Of a stretch of DNA of 61,203 nucleotides, positions 8,992-19,559 are shown one piece after another (the stretch's first letter is position 1; every line of letters begins with the position of its first letter). The stretch lies in contig QPMI01000592.1 in the NCBI GenBank assembly GCA_004431415.1, positions 1 to 61,203 of the forward strand, in the 5' to 3' direction. The notes beneath the pieces were generated by a model that ran no database searches, was not told the DNA's origin, and saw nothing but the letters and a program-made list of their open reading frames with translations. This stretch comes from Cyanophora paradoxa (taxonomy: Eukaryota > Glaucocystophyceae > Cyanophorales > Cyanophoraceae). Made by a program: the position numbers and the translations under genes.

Positions 8992-11254
8992 CTATAGGGC
9001 GAGGGGCAACGGCTTCAGTGACGACGCGTAGCCGGTGCAAATGTTCCGAATCGGAGGTCCGGGTCGGCGATCTTGAGGCCGCCGAGAGCGGTCTCTAAAT
9101 CCTATGCTCACAGACCGAGTCACGGGCGAAGGCTTCCCTATAGCACTGGAGGGTGCGGGGTGCACCTGCCGCAACTTGCATGCCTGATCATTGGAGAGGT
9201 CATCGTCGGCGGCTCGCACACGCAATGCGGCCCGGAGGCGGCAAAGGCGAGAGCGGAAGGAAGCAAGGACGTCGGGCTCCAGAGGTACCGGTAGCTTCAT
9301 TTCGACCAAGTGAAGCTCGCGCAGACTGGTCATGTACTGCGCAATGAGCTGCGGGCGAGTCAGCAGAGAGGCGGGGTCGGAAGCTAAAGGTTTAGAAACA
9401 AGGCACTGGCTGCTACACCTTCATAATTGCGTCCACGACGAAGGGGGGCGTTTCCAAACCAAATCCCGCGCCTCCATCCCAGCCGTGCAGATGAAGGGTG
9501 TGGACCTTGTTCAGGGCGTTCCAGGCACTGGGTTTGATCTGGGAGCAAATGCTGACCGCAATCTCCAAGTACTGCAAACGAGCGGGGAGCGGGGAGCGGG
9601 GATTGGAATGGATTGAATGCAGGGGTTGTGGCGCGGACTCACTCGCAATTCTGTGCAGCGCTCGATCACGCTCTCCATGGCGCCACCTTGGTTCTCATCT
9701 CCACGCTGACCGAAGTCGAGAGCGTGGAGGCGGGGCGCCAGGGGGACAAGTGGCCATGGCAAAGTGTCCTCATCCACCTCATCGAGTACAAGCGATTGGA
9801 GCTGTGTGAGCGCGGGATGACGTTGAGGGCTCTTTGTATGCTATCGACCTCATTGGAACCGGCAACGCCGAGCTGCAGCGCTGAGTGCGCGAAGGCGCTG
9901 TCAGCAGGGGTAGCAAGCGAGCTGGAGAGAGCACCCGGACATGCGCACACTTGAGGGCAGTAATTCGGCCTAGTGGGGCAAAGTCGGCGATGTTGCGAGT
10001 TCGCAAAGCGAGGTGCTCGAGGGTCAGTAACTGTACGAGCGGCTCGAGGGAGACCTGGAGAAGCGTGACCTCCTCTTCACCGTTGTCTTCATCATCTGGG
10101 TCCGCTCCGATAGAAAACACAAGGGAGAGTGCTGCGGCATCGTGCGGGTGCGAACATTAAAATGGTGATGATGGGTGCGGGGGCGCGTAGAAATACTAGG
10201 CAATGGAGTGGTGGCAGGCTGTGTTGTGCACGCAAGCGGAGGGAGGGGGGGACGGGGTCGAAGGGGGAAGTGGGGAGGAACTTACATTTTAGGGGAAGGC
10301 TGACGAGAGGGCGGAGGGCGTCAGGGGCAAAGTACGTTGTCTCCGGATACAAGTTTCCGAATATGAATTGAAGATGCAGCTTATGGAGGTACTTCAAGGG
10401 CCCTTTCGCCAGGAGGTCAAATGCATTGAATACGACGATTGGGAGCAGGCCGCCGCTAGAGGATGGCTCCGACAGGATGCTCGCCCGTAACTCTGTGAGA
10501 GCAGGGCCCTTGGTTGCCAGGTATTCGAACGCAGGCTGGCTTAGCGATATCTGATCGCGCTCCAAACCGTAGCGCGCATCTAGATCGAGACAGGTGAGGT
10601 TGACGAACGATGGATCGCTGAGGCACGCGACGTTCTCCGGCTTGAAGACGTAGGTAAAGCCATTCATCCCATCCAAGGCAAGTCGGATGGCGCGCAGAGA
10701 AGTCGGAGAGAAGCGGACGAACGGAGTCAAAACGCAAGTTTGGACTGGATTATCAAGGACGACTTCTGTGGGCCGCGGGTATGGCCGCTGGAATCTGGGA
10801 GGACGGTCCTGCGATGCAACGGCGTGTTGGATTCATGGGATGCTCGACCTCGCAGGGACGCACTAGCAGTAAGATTTCCATGTGGACATCCTCAATTCCC
10901 GGCACCGCCGCTGCCGCGCGAATGCACGCATTGGCGAGGTCATCCAGACGATGTTCCGCCTTTCCGAGGCGGCTTTCCACGGTCTGCAGACTGAAGAATG
11001 CCCGCGGCGCCCGCAGTAGGGTTCTGAACCGACGACAAACTTGCCCGAGCGGGACGAGCACGTGCATGTCAACGCGGTCGATGCGCTTTGATTCCAACGG
11101 ATGCTCCGGCATAGATAAAAGTGATTCGGCGTACGAGCAACAGCCGCCGGGCAACACCGTCCCGACCACGAGCTGGCTTGCAAGCGCAATTATCTTGGCG
11201 AGTAACTCGTCCGGCAGACATAAGATGTTGACCTGCGGTTGCCATCTCCCATGA
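8992..11254 (-). CDS. F-box protein with leucine-rich repeats (multi-exon)
   Basis: After the acceptor CCGCAG near 11238 the frame reads VNILCLPDELLAKIIALASQ, a typical F-box start. It continues with LVPLGQVCRRFRTLLRAPRA, where the VCRRFR-type helix packs against Skp1. Later exons have LRR-like strands: PSFVNLTCLDLDARYGLERD, KGPLKYLHKLHLQF, LEPLVQLLTLEHLALRTRNI and MTSLRELHLVEMKLPVPLEP. Such proteins are substrate adaptors of SCF ubiquitin ligases. An acidic insert (ADPDDEDNGEEE) sits at about 10100. Frame changes at about 10740, 10120, 9780 and 9510 need introns. The first exon upstream of 11240 was not identified. Confidence 0.62.
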
Positions 11255-11521
11255 ACAGATTATGACAGGGCATGTGATCACAAGCTATAGCGGCACGCGT
11301 ACGCACGACATTTACATTCAGGTGGGAACTATGCGCAACACGTCGTCGCCTCTTTCCCATCTGCTGGAAGCTGAGCACTTCGAGCCCGTTCGGGGAGACT
11401 TTAATTTTTTTGGAGGGGGGCGTACGTGAACTGAGAGTGTTGGTGAACGATCGGGAAAGTAGAGTTAGTTCTGAATTTGAAATTTTCGTCGTCCCGTCAT
11501 TCGAGCTTCTGTCGACGTGCA

Positions 11522-13933
11522 ATGGCTCGCCTTCCGAAGGCTGCTGCTGCTGCCGCCTCAGCTGCAGCGGAGAAGACGGACAGCGTGCTCGAGAAGAAGA
11601 AGTCTGCCGTAGGCGCGTCACCGTCGAAGCCTGAGATCGGCGAGTCAGCCGGCAAGTCACAACTCCCTGACATCGACCCCGAGCTCGAGTCGGAGTCACC
11701 GCCGGTGCCCAGCAAGCCGGTGGGCGGCACGGCGCAGGTTGCGCTGACGGGGTGCGTCTGCATTTAATCGCTCGCCGAGGCGACATGATCCGGAATTTAG
11801 CTGACGGTCAATGCATAAACAGGATGAACGCTGGCGCTCCATCGGAAGGAGCAGCCGCAGCTGCTGCTCCGGAGGCGGGGCCGTCACGCACTTCGAATGG
11901 CGGCTTGTACACTGCTGACGTTGACAAAGTGTACGCAGTCCAAGATTGCGCAAACATTGTTTAAAAAATGTTACGCTGAATTCCGACGCCGCGTAGGTCC
12001 GGAGCTCTCACGGCAAATGGCGCGCCTAAGGAAAATGTGATGCTGTCGTACGTGGTCCACCCCTCATTAGGCCCCATCCGTGATAATCGTCGGAAAATCT
12101 GATATCTTGCAGGCCCGTCAAGAAGATGATCGTGAATGTGGGGCGCACGTTCACGGAAATGAAGGAGGGGAGAGACTTTAATGGCGTCGTGCGGATCGCG
12201 AACATGCACACCATCACTGGAAAGACTGGAGGCGATACCATCCGTGCTACACTGGAAGATGAGGTGCGCAATGACGTTAAGCCGAACGGGGCAGGGACTT
12301 TGCCGTCGGAGCTTACGCAAGGCAGCTTGGGGACAAAGTGCCGCTCCGTATATTCACCGGAGCCATGGTAAAAAATTCGAAGGGAGATACTCTCATCGAT
12401 CAAGTGAACAAAATAACCGAACAACTGAACATGAGCTGCAACACGGACGAAATGGTGAGTTGCACTTTACGTGTTACTCTAACGGGATATATCAGGATAC
12501 TGACAAAGATCACATGAAACAGTACCTGATAATGCAAGCCTCCAAAAATGCTCGGCATCTGGTGAAGGGGACTGCGACTGAAAAGATGGCTTGGCCATTG
12601 ACGCGAGACCGCAATCTGGCCAAGGAGATCCAGATCAACTCTGGTAATGCAGGTCTAATCATATTCGAATCAGTGCATGAGGAGGTCGGTCACTCTTGAT
12701 TTTATTGTTTGTTCGATACCATATACGCACGCCGTGACCAATTCCCGTGCGCTAGGACTCACGTCTCAGCGGGCTTCCCCATAAAATTATGAACATGGAT
12801 CGCACGTCATTCGTCATGATGCGTTACGACATCGTGTCCGATTTCAAGGCCGCCGCAGTGGACTACATGAATGTCAACAAACAGTGCGACTCAAACAGGT
12901 TCAGCGAATGTGCGTCAAATGTAATCTGAAGAAAATGGATAAGATTCCATAGTCGTCATATTGCGCCTTATCTTTATAGCAGACAATGTTCATTGCGTTA
13001 TCAAGGAGGAAGAGGACGGATACGTGTGCATGGATAAGCTTGGATTTAAGGTGTCAGCTCGTTTCGGAGTGAACGCGAAGGTTGATACGCTTGGTGTGCT
13101 GTTCGACAACTACAGCAACGATGGGGTTGCAGACATCATCGTTTCGTTCGCGGAGGTGCGGCAGCTATAACATGGATTTTTACAGAAAGGAATCAGGATT
13201 AACTCGTACGACGTGCGTGCAGTTCAAATTCGAGAGACCCTCCGGCACGCCGACCGAACTGTGGTTTGGCTACTTCTCCGATGTGATGGGGCTTGCGGAA
13301 TACGAGGAGAAAAAGAAGACCCTGCCGGCAGGGTTTGCCACCAAGTCAATCAAAATTCCGGATGTGAATGCTCGCTTGCATGCATCTGTACCGTTCGGAA
13401 ATGCGTCCAACCGACTTGGTGCGAGAGTCCTGCCAATCTGGTTATAGACTGTATACTCATTTCGTACAGCACTTTTCGCCGGTACCGGTGGTAGTGCCCC
13501 GACAGGGAGCGTCCCTCTTCTTGCGGCTGCTGGACAAATGTCTGCACCGATGGGAAGTCCTGTCAAGGTCGGGAATGGGAGCTCAGGAACGGGAGCGAAT
13601 GGGAGCTCAAGCTCGCCGATGGCAGTTTCAGCAATGCACATGCCAATGCAGTCGTGCATGAGCTTGAAGGAAAATCCGTTCGCGGTCACTCGCGAACGCA
13701 CCGGAAGTGAGGCATCTTTCCCAACCGGACTGGTTGAGCGCGAGGTACAGACCTACGCAATCATGCGCAGCTCATACGTCACGTTACAGCTAAGCCTATC
13801 GATGGCGCAGGCAACCATCGCAAAGCGTAAGAAGGGAGGGAACGACAGAGCCAAGACTTCGAAGAAACAGAAAAGCGAAGACGTGGAGGAGGAGGCGGAG
13901 GAGGACGATGACGAAGGCGAGGATGAGAATTAA
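11522..13933 (+). CDS. unrecognised multi-exon protein with acidic tail
   Basis: The ATG at 11522 begins an Ala/Ser/Lys-rich head. A joint around 11754-11820 (GTGCGT..AAACAG) continues into GAPSEGAAAAAAPEAGPSRT. The folded middle is read from several frames: KKMIVNVGRTFTEMKEGRDF, FAVGAYARQLGDKVPLRIFT then GAMVKNSKGDTLIDQVNK, KEIQINSGNAGLIIFESVHE, LGVLFDNYSNDGVADIIVSF, and CVQFKFERPSGTPTELWFGY. The last exon (from about 13490) is Gly/Ser-rich, then KRKKGGNDRAKTSKKQK, a likely nuclear signal, then an acidic tail to TAA 13933. I do not recognise the family. The acidic C terminus resembles tails of DNA-binding or chromatin proteins, but that is only suggestive. Several joints, for example near 12230 and 13150, are not settled. 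Confidence 0.5.
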
Positions 13934-14290
13934 AGCGAACGATACTCGACACAGCTCCGATCTATTTACTTCCATGGGGGTTTTTAATTTGAGACCATTT
14001 GGCCTGTACAGCAAAGTGGTTCACGGGTAGTAACTGGGTAGCAAGTATGTAAGCAGTGAGAGTGTTTTTGTACAGCAATTCGCGTCACACACGAGATAAA
14101 GAGTGTACTTGAATATAGATACAGTTTCATGCAACAGAAACAGTAGAGCAGTCCATGCTTCCTGGACAAGACATGGAAATCTAGGGGCCTATGGATGGCC
14201 CGGCGCAGAAGGCGCCACGGCATTTGCGATCAGCGGCGAGATTGCGATGATCAGGGGTTGAGATAATGCTAAATTTTCAATTAATATCGC
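13934..14290. other. intergenic segment
   Basis: This is AT-richer sequence between two convergent genes, the 3' end of the acidic-tail gene on plus and the 3' end of the next gene on minus. It probably holds both 3' untranslated regions. No feature was seen. Confidence 0.4.
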
Positions 14291-14291
14291 A

Positions 14292-16446
14292 CTAACATAC
14301 ATGTGAACCCGCTACGGAGTACGCTGCGGAAGTCGCAGTAATGGCTCGGGGATGCGAATGAGGGCTGTCGCCCCGCCCCGAGTGCCCACGGCAATCTGAG
14401 GGACGGTCATCGCACAGCGCAAGGGGGTGAGGCTGTCGATGGGCATGTACCAATCCAGGTTGTTTTGGAGAAGCAGCTAGGCAAGTGACGGCATGGACAA
14501 ATATGGGTACAGGATGCGCATCTGGGGAGCCGCTGATGGCATGGGTTCCAAGGTAGGGACGGAGGAGAGCCCGGAGACTGAGCTTGAGGACAGGATGGTC
14601 GAGCTGGCCCAGTGGCAATGTCCAGACGATGTCAGCGGGGCCCGGCGTGAGGTCATAGATAAGGAGGTACTGGCCACCCCTTGAACGGGTGGCGATGACG
14701 AAAAGAGCCCCAGCATTGGCAGAAAGGGCGGACGCATTAAATCGGGCGTACGCCCTGGGCAGCGGAGCAACGTGAACGGCCTCGAGAACCATGGGGCAGA
14801 GCCAGAGCCAGCAGGCATCGGGCGCAGGCGGACGAGCGCGAGGCGATCCTCCAGGGTAACAATCACGAGTTGGGCAAGCCGCCGCTCCTCCTCAGGGTAA
14901 TCTACAGGGGGCAGGCCGAATGGAAGCGGCGGCGGAGGCGGCGGGCCCCGGGGCGCCGCGGCAGCGCCGGTGCCGGCGGCGTGCGCCGCGCTGGGTCGAA
15001 GCCTTGCAAGAAGAAATGCACACCTGCACCCCAACGCTTCAATGGCCGGCGGGGTGAGCGCGGCTTGCACCACCGCGGCGCTTACCCCGGGGACAATGCG
15101 GGCCGTGGAGCCAGGGGTGGCGGTATCCGCGAGATCTAGAGACGCCAGCACTACCGCGCAACCTCATCACAGGCTGCGCTGATCTGGGAGATGAGTGACG
15201 GGCGAACCACAATTCGGTGTGGGTCCATCGGGGGCTGCGCGTTGAGCAACTCGGCGGAGGGCAAAAAGAGTGCCTGGATACATCTGCAGGCCCTCTGGTG
15301 CGTTTGCGGGAGCAGCCCAACAAATGAGGGGGCGGCGTGCACGTTCCAGAGCCAGCAAAGGTGCAGTAGATCCAGCGCCCTTCCGCGGTAGGGTCGTGTG
15401 TAGAGGCGTCCAACGGGGCAGGGCGGAGCGCCGGGATGCCTGGATTTGCCCACCAAGCGGAAGAGGGGGCCCGGCAGACGGTGGGAATAACCGCTGAGAC
15501 AGGCAGAGGGTTCGAGTCGCCGCCAGCAGTGCACTCCACCACCGGCCGCCGGCTCTTCAAGTTCGATATCCTCAAGCGGCCTGTCTGCGCAGGGAGATCA
15601 GGGGACAGCTATTGAGTCGGCACGGCGACAAGGACGGCAGTGCGCCTGGGTGCCAACAATCACGATGTTATTGTCGTGGAGGCTGAAGGTGATGGCGGTC
15701 GGCCACTGGGGGTTATCGCTAGGTCCTTCGGCATCGCCCCTCATCAATCCAAACCGTTCCCAGCGCGCGTGCCGTCCGTACACACTGACCAGGTAGTGTT
15801 ACAGAGCGTACATTCGAGAGTACGGAGGCAGCTCCAGAGAGTGCGTGAACATCAGTGGCACCGCCACGGCCAGAGCACCATGCGCTCCGGTAACCTCGGT
15901 CGACCCTTGCGATTCTCCACCTTCTGATGGCTGCAGCTGAGGTGCCACTGCCGGCGCCGCACCTGCCCCACCTGGAACGGCGCCCACCGCGGCGGCGCCA
16001 AGGGGGGGGGAGGGTGCCACTGCCTCAGCCCCGCCGAGGGCCGCACCAGGGACCGCTCCGCCTGGGCCAGGGGCGTGTGCAGACTGAGGCACGGGGATCA
16101 TTGGCCCACGGGGACAGGCGAGAATTGGTTCCACGTCGAGGTCGATTTCCTGTAGTTAGATTAGAACATAAGCAACGGCAGAGCACCGTGCTGAGCAACG
16201 GCGCACAATGGGGACCATTCCATCAATGTCTAGGGGGCCGGGTGGGGGCGGTTCTTGCTTCGGAGCATCCTTTGGAGCCGGTCGACGCCAGTGGTACTTC
16301 TGCGCTTTTCCGCAGCGATTCAGGCTCGTGACGGAGTCACTAACAGCCGGGCCCGAGAGAGCTGCTGAGCGTGAGGAGCGCGTAGAGACGTAGCGGAGGG
16401 CGAAGCGCACGGCAGATGCCAAAGGAAAAGGCGATAGCAGCGACGG
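14292..16446 (-). CDS. hypothetical multi-exon protein, beta-propeller-like reading
   Basis: Short exon-like stretches run in several frames: GALAVAVPLMFTHSLELPPY, NPQWPTAITFSLHDNNIVIV, AELLNAQPPMDPHRIVVRPS, RLAQLVIVTLEDRLALVRLR and SRGGQYLLIYDLTPGPADIV. The alternating hydrophobic strands ending in a D-x-(T/L) turn look like blades of a WD-type propeller. Fungal F-box proteins often have such a C-terminal part, but no F-box was found here. There are proline- and alanine-rich linkers at about 15.9-16.1 kb and 14.9 kb. Exon borders are not resolved. It may be one gene with 16461-17231. Confidence 0.35.
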
Positions 16447-16460
16447 GTGAAGGCCGTGGT

Positions 16461-17231
16461 TCAACCACCTGAGGCAGGACGCGAACCACCTGTAGATTTC
16501 AAATGAAAGATCCGCCTTCCGATGAGGGCGTGCTCACAAATGAATAGGGAGGGATGTCCGCCATCGCCGTTAACGTTGCAGACGGCGCAACGTCGGTCGT
16601 AAGGGAGCTTGAAGAAGTTGAGTACTGACATTGGGCGTTCTGCGCATGAGTTGGTGCCTGCAGACGAACAGGCAGTCACACTTGATCTTGAGCGGGAAGG
16701 GATAACCGATGATGAATTCGAGGGCGGGGCTCCATCGCTGGCGGGGGAGCTTGCATGGAATGGAGCGGGTATTGAAGATTGGCATTGACCGGGACGCAAT
16801 GGGGCCGACAATTGCAAGTGCGATAGCTCTGGATCATACGTATCGGTTTCTGAGCTCGAGCCGGGACTATCGACAAGCTCGACGAGCTCCACATTGCCGC
16901 TTGCGGGCGGTGACGTCGACGTCGGCAACTCTACGATGTGCTTCCGCTTCTTCCGGCTTTCCATCATGACTTGCGCACTTGCACCGGCTTCAGTCTGCGT
17001 TCCCTGGTCAACCCTGTGCATGCCTCTCGGATGCAGGCAAAAGTGGGGACGCTGATGCTGCTGGCGCACACTGATAGCGGCGGACTGCACCTGAACTGGA
17101 CCGATCTCTTGCCGTGTGGCTGATTCGAACTGCGCATGAACGTCTGCGAGTTCAGCTTGTGCTCTGCCAAGTGCTGCTTCTGCTAGTTCGACCCTAGCCT
17201 GTGCCTCCGCCAATTTGCGGCCAAGATCCAC
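16461..17231 (-). CDS. coiled-coil protein with LC8-type GTQTE motif and Cys-rich end
   Basis: An uninterrupted 256-residue frame starts at ATG 17231. Residues 1-42 form a coiled coil (LAEAQARVELAEAALGRAQA). Next is VDQGTQTEAG, which matches the dynein light chain LC8-binding consensus (GTQT preceded by an acidic residue). A basic patch (SRKKRKH, likely nuclear signal) and a long Ser/Pro-rich linker follow. Near the C terminus is a Cys/His cluster (CAVCNVNGDGGHPSLFICEH) that could bind zinc. The stop at 16461 follows a Gly-rich tail and may really be an intron readthrough. Family unknown. LC8 binding would imply dimerisation alongside the coiled coil; that is inference. Confidence 0.5.
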   Translation of the reverse strand: MDLGRKLAEAQARVELAEAALGRAQAELADVHAQFESATRQEIGPVQVQSAAISVRQQHQRPHFCLHPRGMHRVDQGTQTEAGASAQVMMESRKKRKHIVELPTSTSPPASGNVELVELVDSPGSSSETDTYDPELSHLQLSAPLRPGQCQSSIPAPFHASSPASDGAPPSNSSSVIPSRSRSSVTACSSAGTNSCAERPMSVLNFFKLPYDRRCAVCNVNGDGGHPSLFICEHALIGRRIFHLKSTGGSRPASGG

Positions 17232-17495
17232 GACTGTTTCACCTGCAGTGCGTTCGAAAGCATACGTTGATGCAGCCTAAGGCGGCGGACCTCGTCCAGG
17301 CGCCGACATGGGCAGATCTCCCTAGCTCGCACGCTGAAACGGGTACATAAATCATTCACATCCCATGCGTTTATATGAGGCCCTCGGCAGTGACCCAGAT
17401 CAAATGATCGCCGAACCAGGCTTAGGCGAGCGTCGAGTAGCACTGTTAAATAGCAGGACACTTGGTAAGTATGTCATCACTAATCATGGCCACTG

Positions 17496-19501
17496 TCAGG
17501 CTACTACATGTACGTCAACCGGAGTCCAGATCGCAGGAGATCTAGAGGCCGAGGGGCCAGCCGACCAAGGCGGTGGATTGTGGCGAGAGCGTTGCGCAGG
17601 CCTTAAAGGACATGCGTCGCACTGTAGAGCGTACTGACACCACGCGCACTTATATCCGGCCTCCACGTCCGGCACACCTGCCGCGGCGCCTGTCCGTAAA
17701 ACAAGCACGCCCGGCACAAGAGGTGCATGCGCACCGTATGCAGGGCGATCCCCATCCCAGTATGCTGCAAGATCTACCAGCAACGTTGACAGCCATATTG
17801 GATTGTATATGCATCCCTCCTCGGCAATGAGACTCCCATCCTGTTGCCACTGCGCAATTTCATATCAGGACGGGCGACGATAGATATAAACAGGGAGAAG
17901 AGGACATCACATGGTAGCGGACACGGAGGTCGATATCAGAAAGTGGTACGTAGTTGAGGGCGTTACGTGCAAGGATAGAAAGACTTGATAGGTCAAATGA
18001 TTTAGGCACAATGCCAATCGACAAGGCATGGTCCCTCAGGGCAGGACATAGTTGCACCTGCACCATTTCAATGGGCAAGGGATGATTATGTGATTAATTA
18101 TAAGGACATGGCACGGGGTAGTGAGGCGCACCTCAGAGTCGAGACCCATGTCGCGGCAGAAAGATGACCAGTTAAATGCAGTAATCTCGAGGTATTGGGA
18201 GGATGTTGCAGGGACCGCAGCCGACTGTAATACGGTCACTAACACATACACAGATGGATATATCATGTGCGTTGCCCCCCAGAACATCCGGAACAAATGA
18301 GCATAAACGGCATGTATGGGGCAGAAACGGAAGAGAGGGTGCACCAGGCTTGGCAGACGAAGTACAAACTGCGTTAACGTGGTCTCTGTGTGGCTTATCA
18401 GTGCACTAATCTTTCGGCAGGGCGCATGTATAAACTGAGGGGGTCAGGGAGAGGGCCGTAAGCACCGTCTCCGGAGGCGCACAGGTCTCAGCTTTGAACT
18501 CAAGTCCGGAGCAGGTAAGGGTGTGCCGGAGACCCCTATAGAAGAAAGTACAAGACCGTCAAAGAGGCACTTGTACAGTGAGAGTTGGAGGCGCGTTTGC
18601 TCCTTCTGTAACTCCCGCGGTACAGTACGCAGTGCTCGCGTTTTGTGATCGACGATGATTACACGTCCTCTTTCGCGGTCCTGCGTAGGGGGTGGGCGCC
18701 GGCAACGGAAAGCCAAAATAAGCGAACCAGCCGGATCTCGTCAATTATACCAATTAGGAGGAAACCACCAACATAACCAAACACTGGCATTTCCCTCGTC
18801 TGCGATTGCATAGAATGAGTGTACGGACAACCTTGAAATGTCACCAGGGTCGAATGACTACGTACAATGCCCGCCGTGGCAAGCTCTTGCAGGCAAGCGA
18901 TGAAGTTCAATAGTCGCACAGCATGTAGGTCTTCAGCAGTCTGCGTACGGTTGAAACCGTTAATGTAACATTGTAAGTATGGATACAGCAGAGTCGTGCT
19001 GAATGGTTTTCACACCTCAACGTCAATATCGACGAACGTGTGCAGCTCTGCCTCCAGGGTTTCGTGTCTTCGAGAGCCTTCCTTCATTGCCGCTGTTTGA
19101 ATGGGTCGCTCTCCGGTGGTCAGAGCCAGTTCTACTGCCCTTTCACACCACAGCTGCGAAAAACACATAAAATCATCTACAGAGGTGATTACCACTTGCA
19201 AATAAAGACTGAATGCACAAGACCAGTGAGACGCCTAGCGCACCTGAGAGCACAGCTGTGTGACAGAGAAGTAGACCTTCTTGAATCTCTTCCGGGGAGG
19301 ATCGGTAGGAAAGAGGTCCTCAATGTCGTTATTTGCGAATTCGTGGGTAGTACTGCATGAACTTCCGAAAGCATGCGTGTTTATTACACGGCGATTCGCA
19401 GCGGCCGCAGTCAGTGCTGCTTCTATCTCCGCCATCTCTTCATCTCCCACGATCTCCACTTCGATGTGAGACATTACACGGACACTGCATGCAGAAGACA
19501 T
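17496..19501 (-). CDS. EXO5: exonuclease V (EXO5/DEM1 family), multi-exon
   Basis: Start ATG 19501, or 19474 (MSHIEVEIVGDEE). Splice joints restore the family motifs in order. FSVTQLCSQ joins LWCERAVEL by an intron ending TTTTTCGCAG. An MKEGSRRHETLEAE helix follows. DVE joins TAEDLHAVRLLNFIACLQEL. GI joins TREMPVFGYVGGFLLIGIID across GTACGT..TCGCAG. EIRL joins DRERGRVIIVDHKTRALRTV, then QTRLQLSLYKCLFDGL. The C terminus has YKCAWCQYALQC, which with the Cys of WCE would give the four ligands of the 4Fe-4S cluster. The D..VDHKTR and QLxLY residues belong to the PD-(D/E)XK nuclease core. EXO5 is a single-strand DNA exonuclease of mitochondrial and nuclear repair. Every joint tested keeps frame, so it is probably functional. 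The part at 17.8-18.4 kb is less well resolved. Confidence 0.85.
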
Positions 19502-19559
19502 GATTACTGGATTTTAGGGTGTGGGCAGGGACATAAGCAGGAGTTTGGCACGTGACCTA

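Noticed and set aside
12181-12699. 172-residue plus ORF overlapping the acidic-tail gene
   Set aside because: Its first half is a shifted frame of a stretch that reads as normal protein (AVGAYARQLGDKVPLRIFTG). Only its later part may be a real exon.
15039-15575. 178-residue Pro/Arg/Ser-rich minus ORF
   Set aside because: Two other frames over the same bases read more like folded protein, so this frame is probably a shadow.
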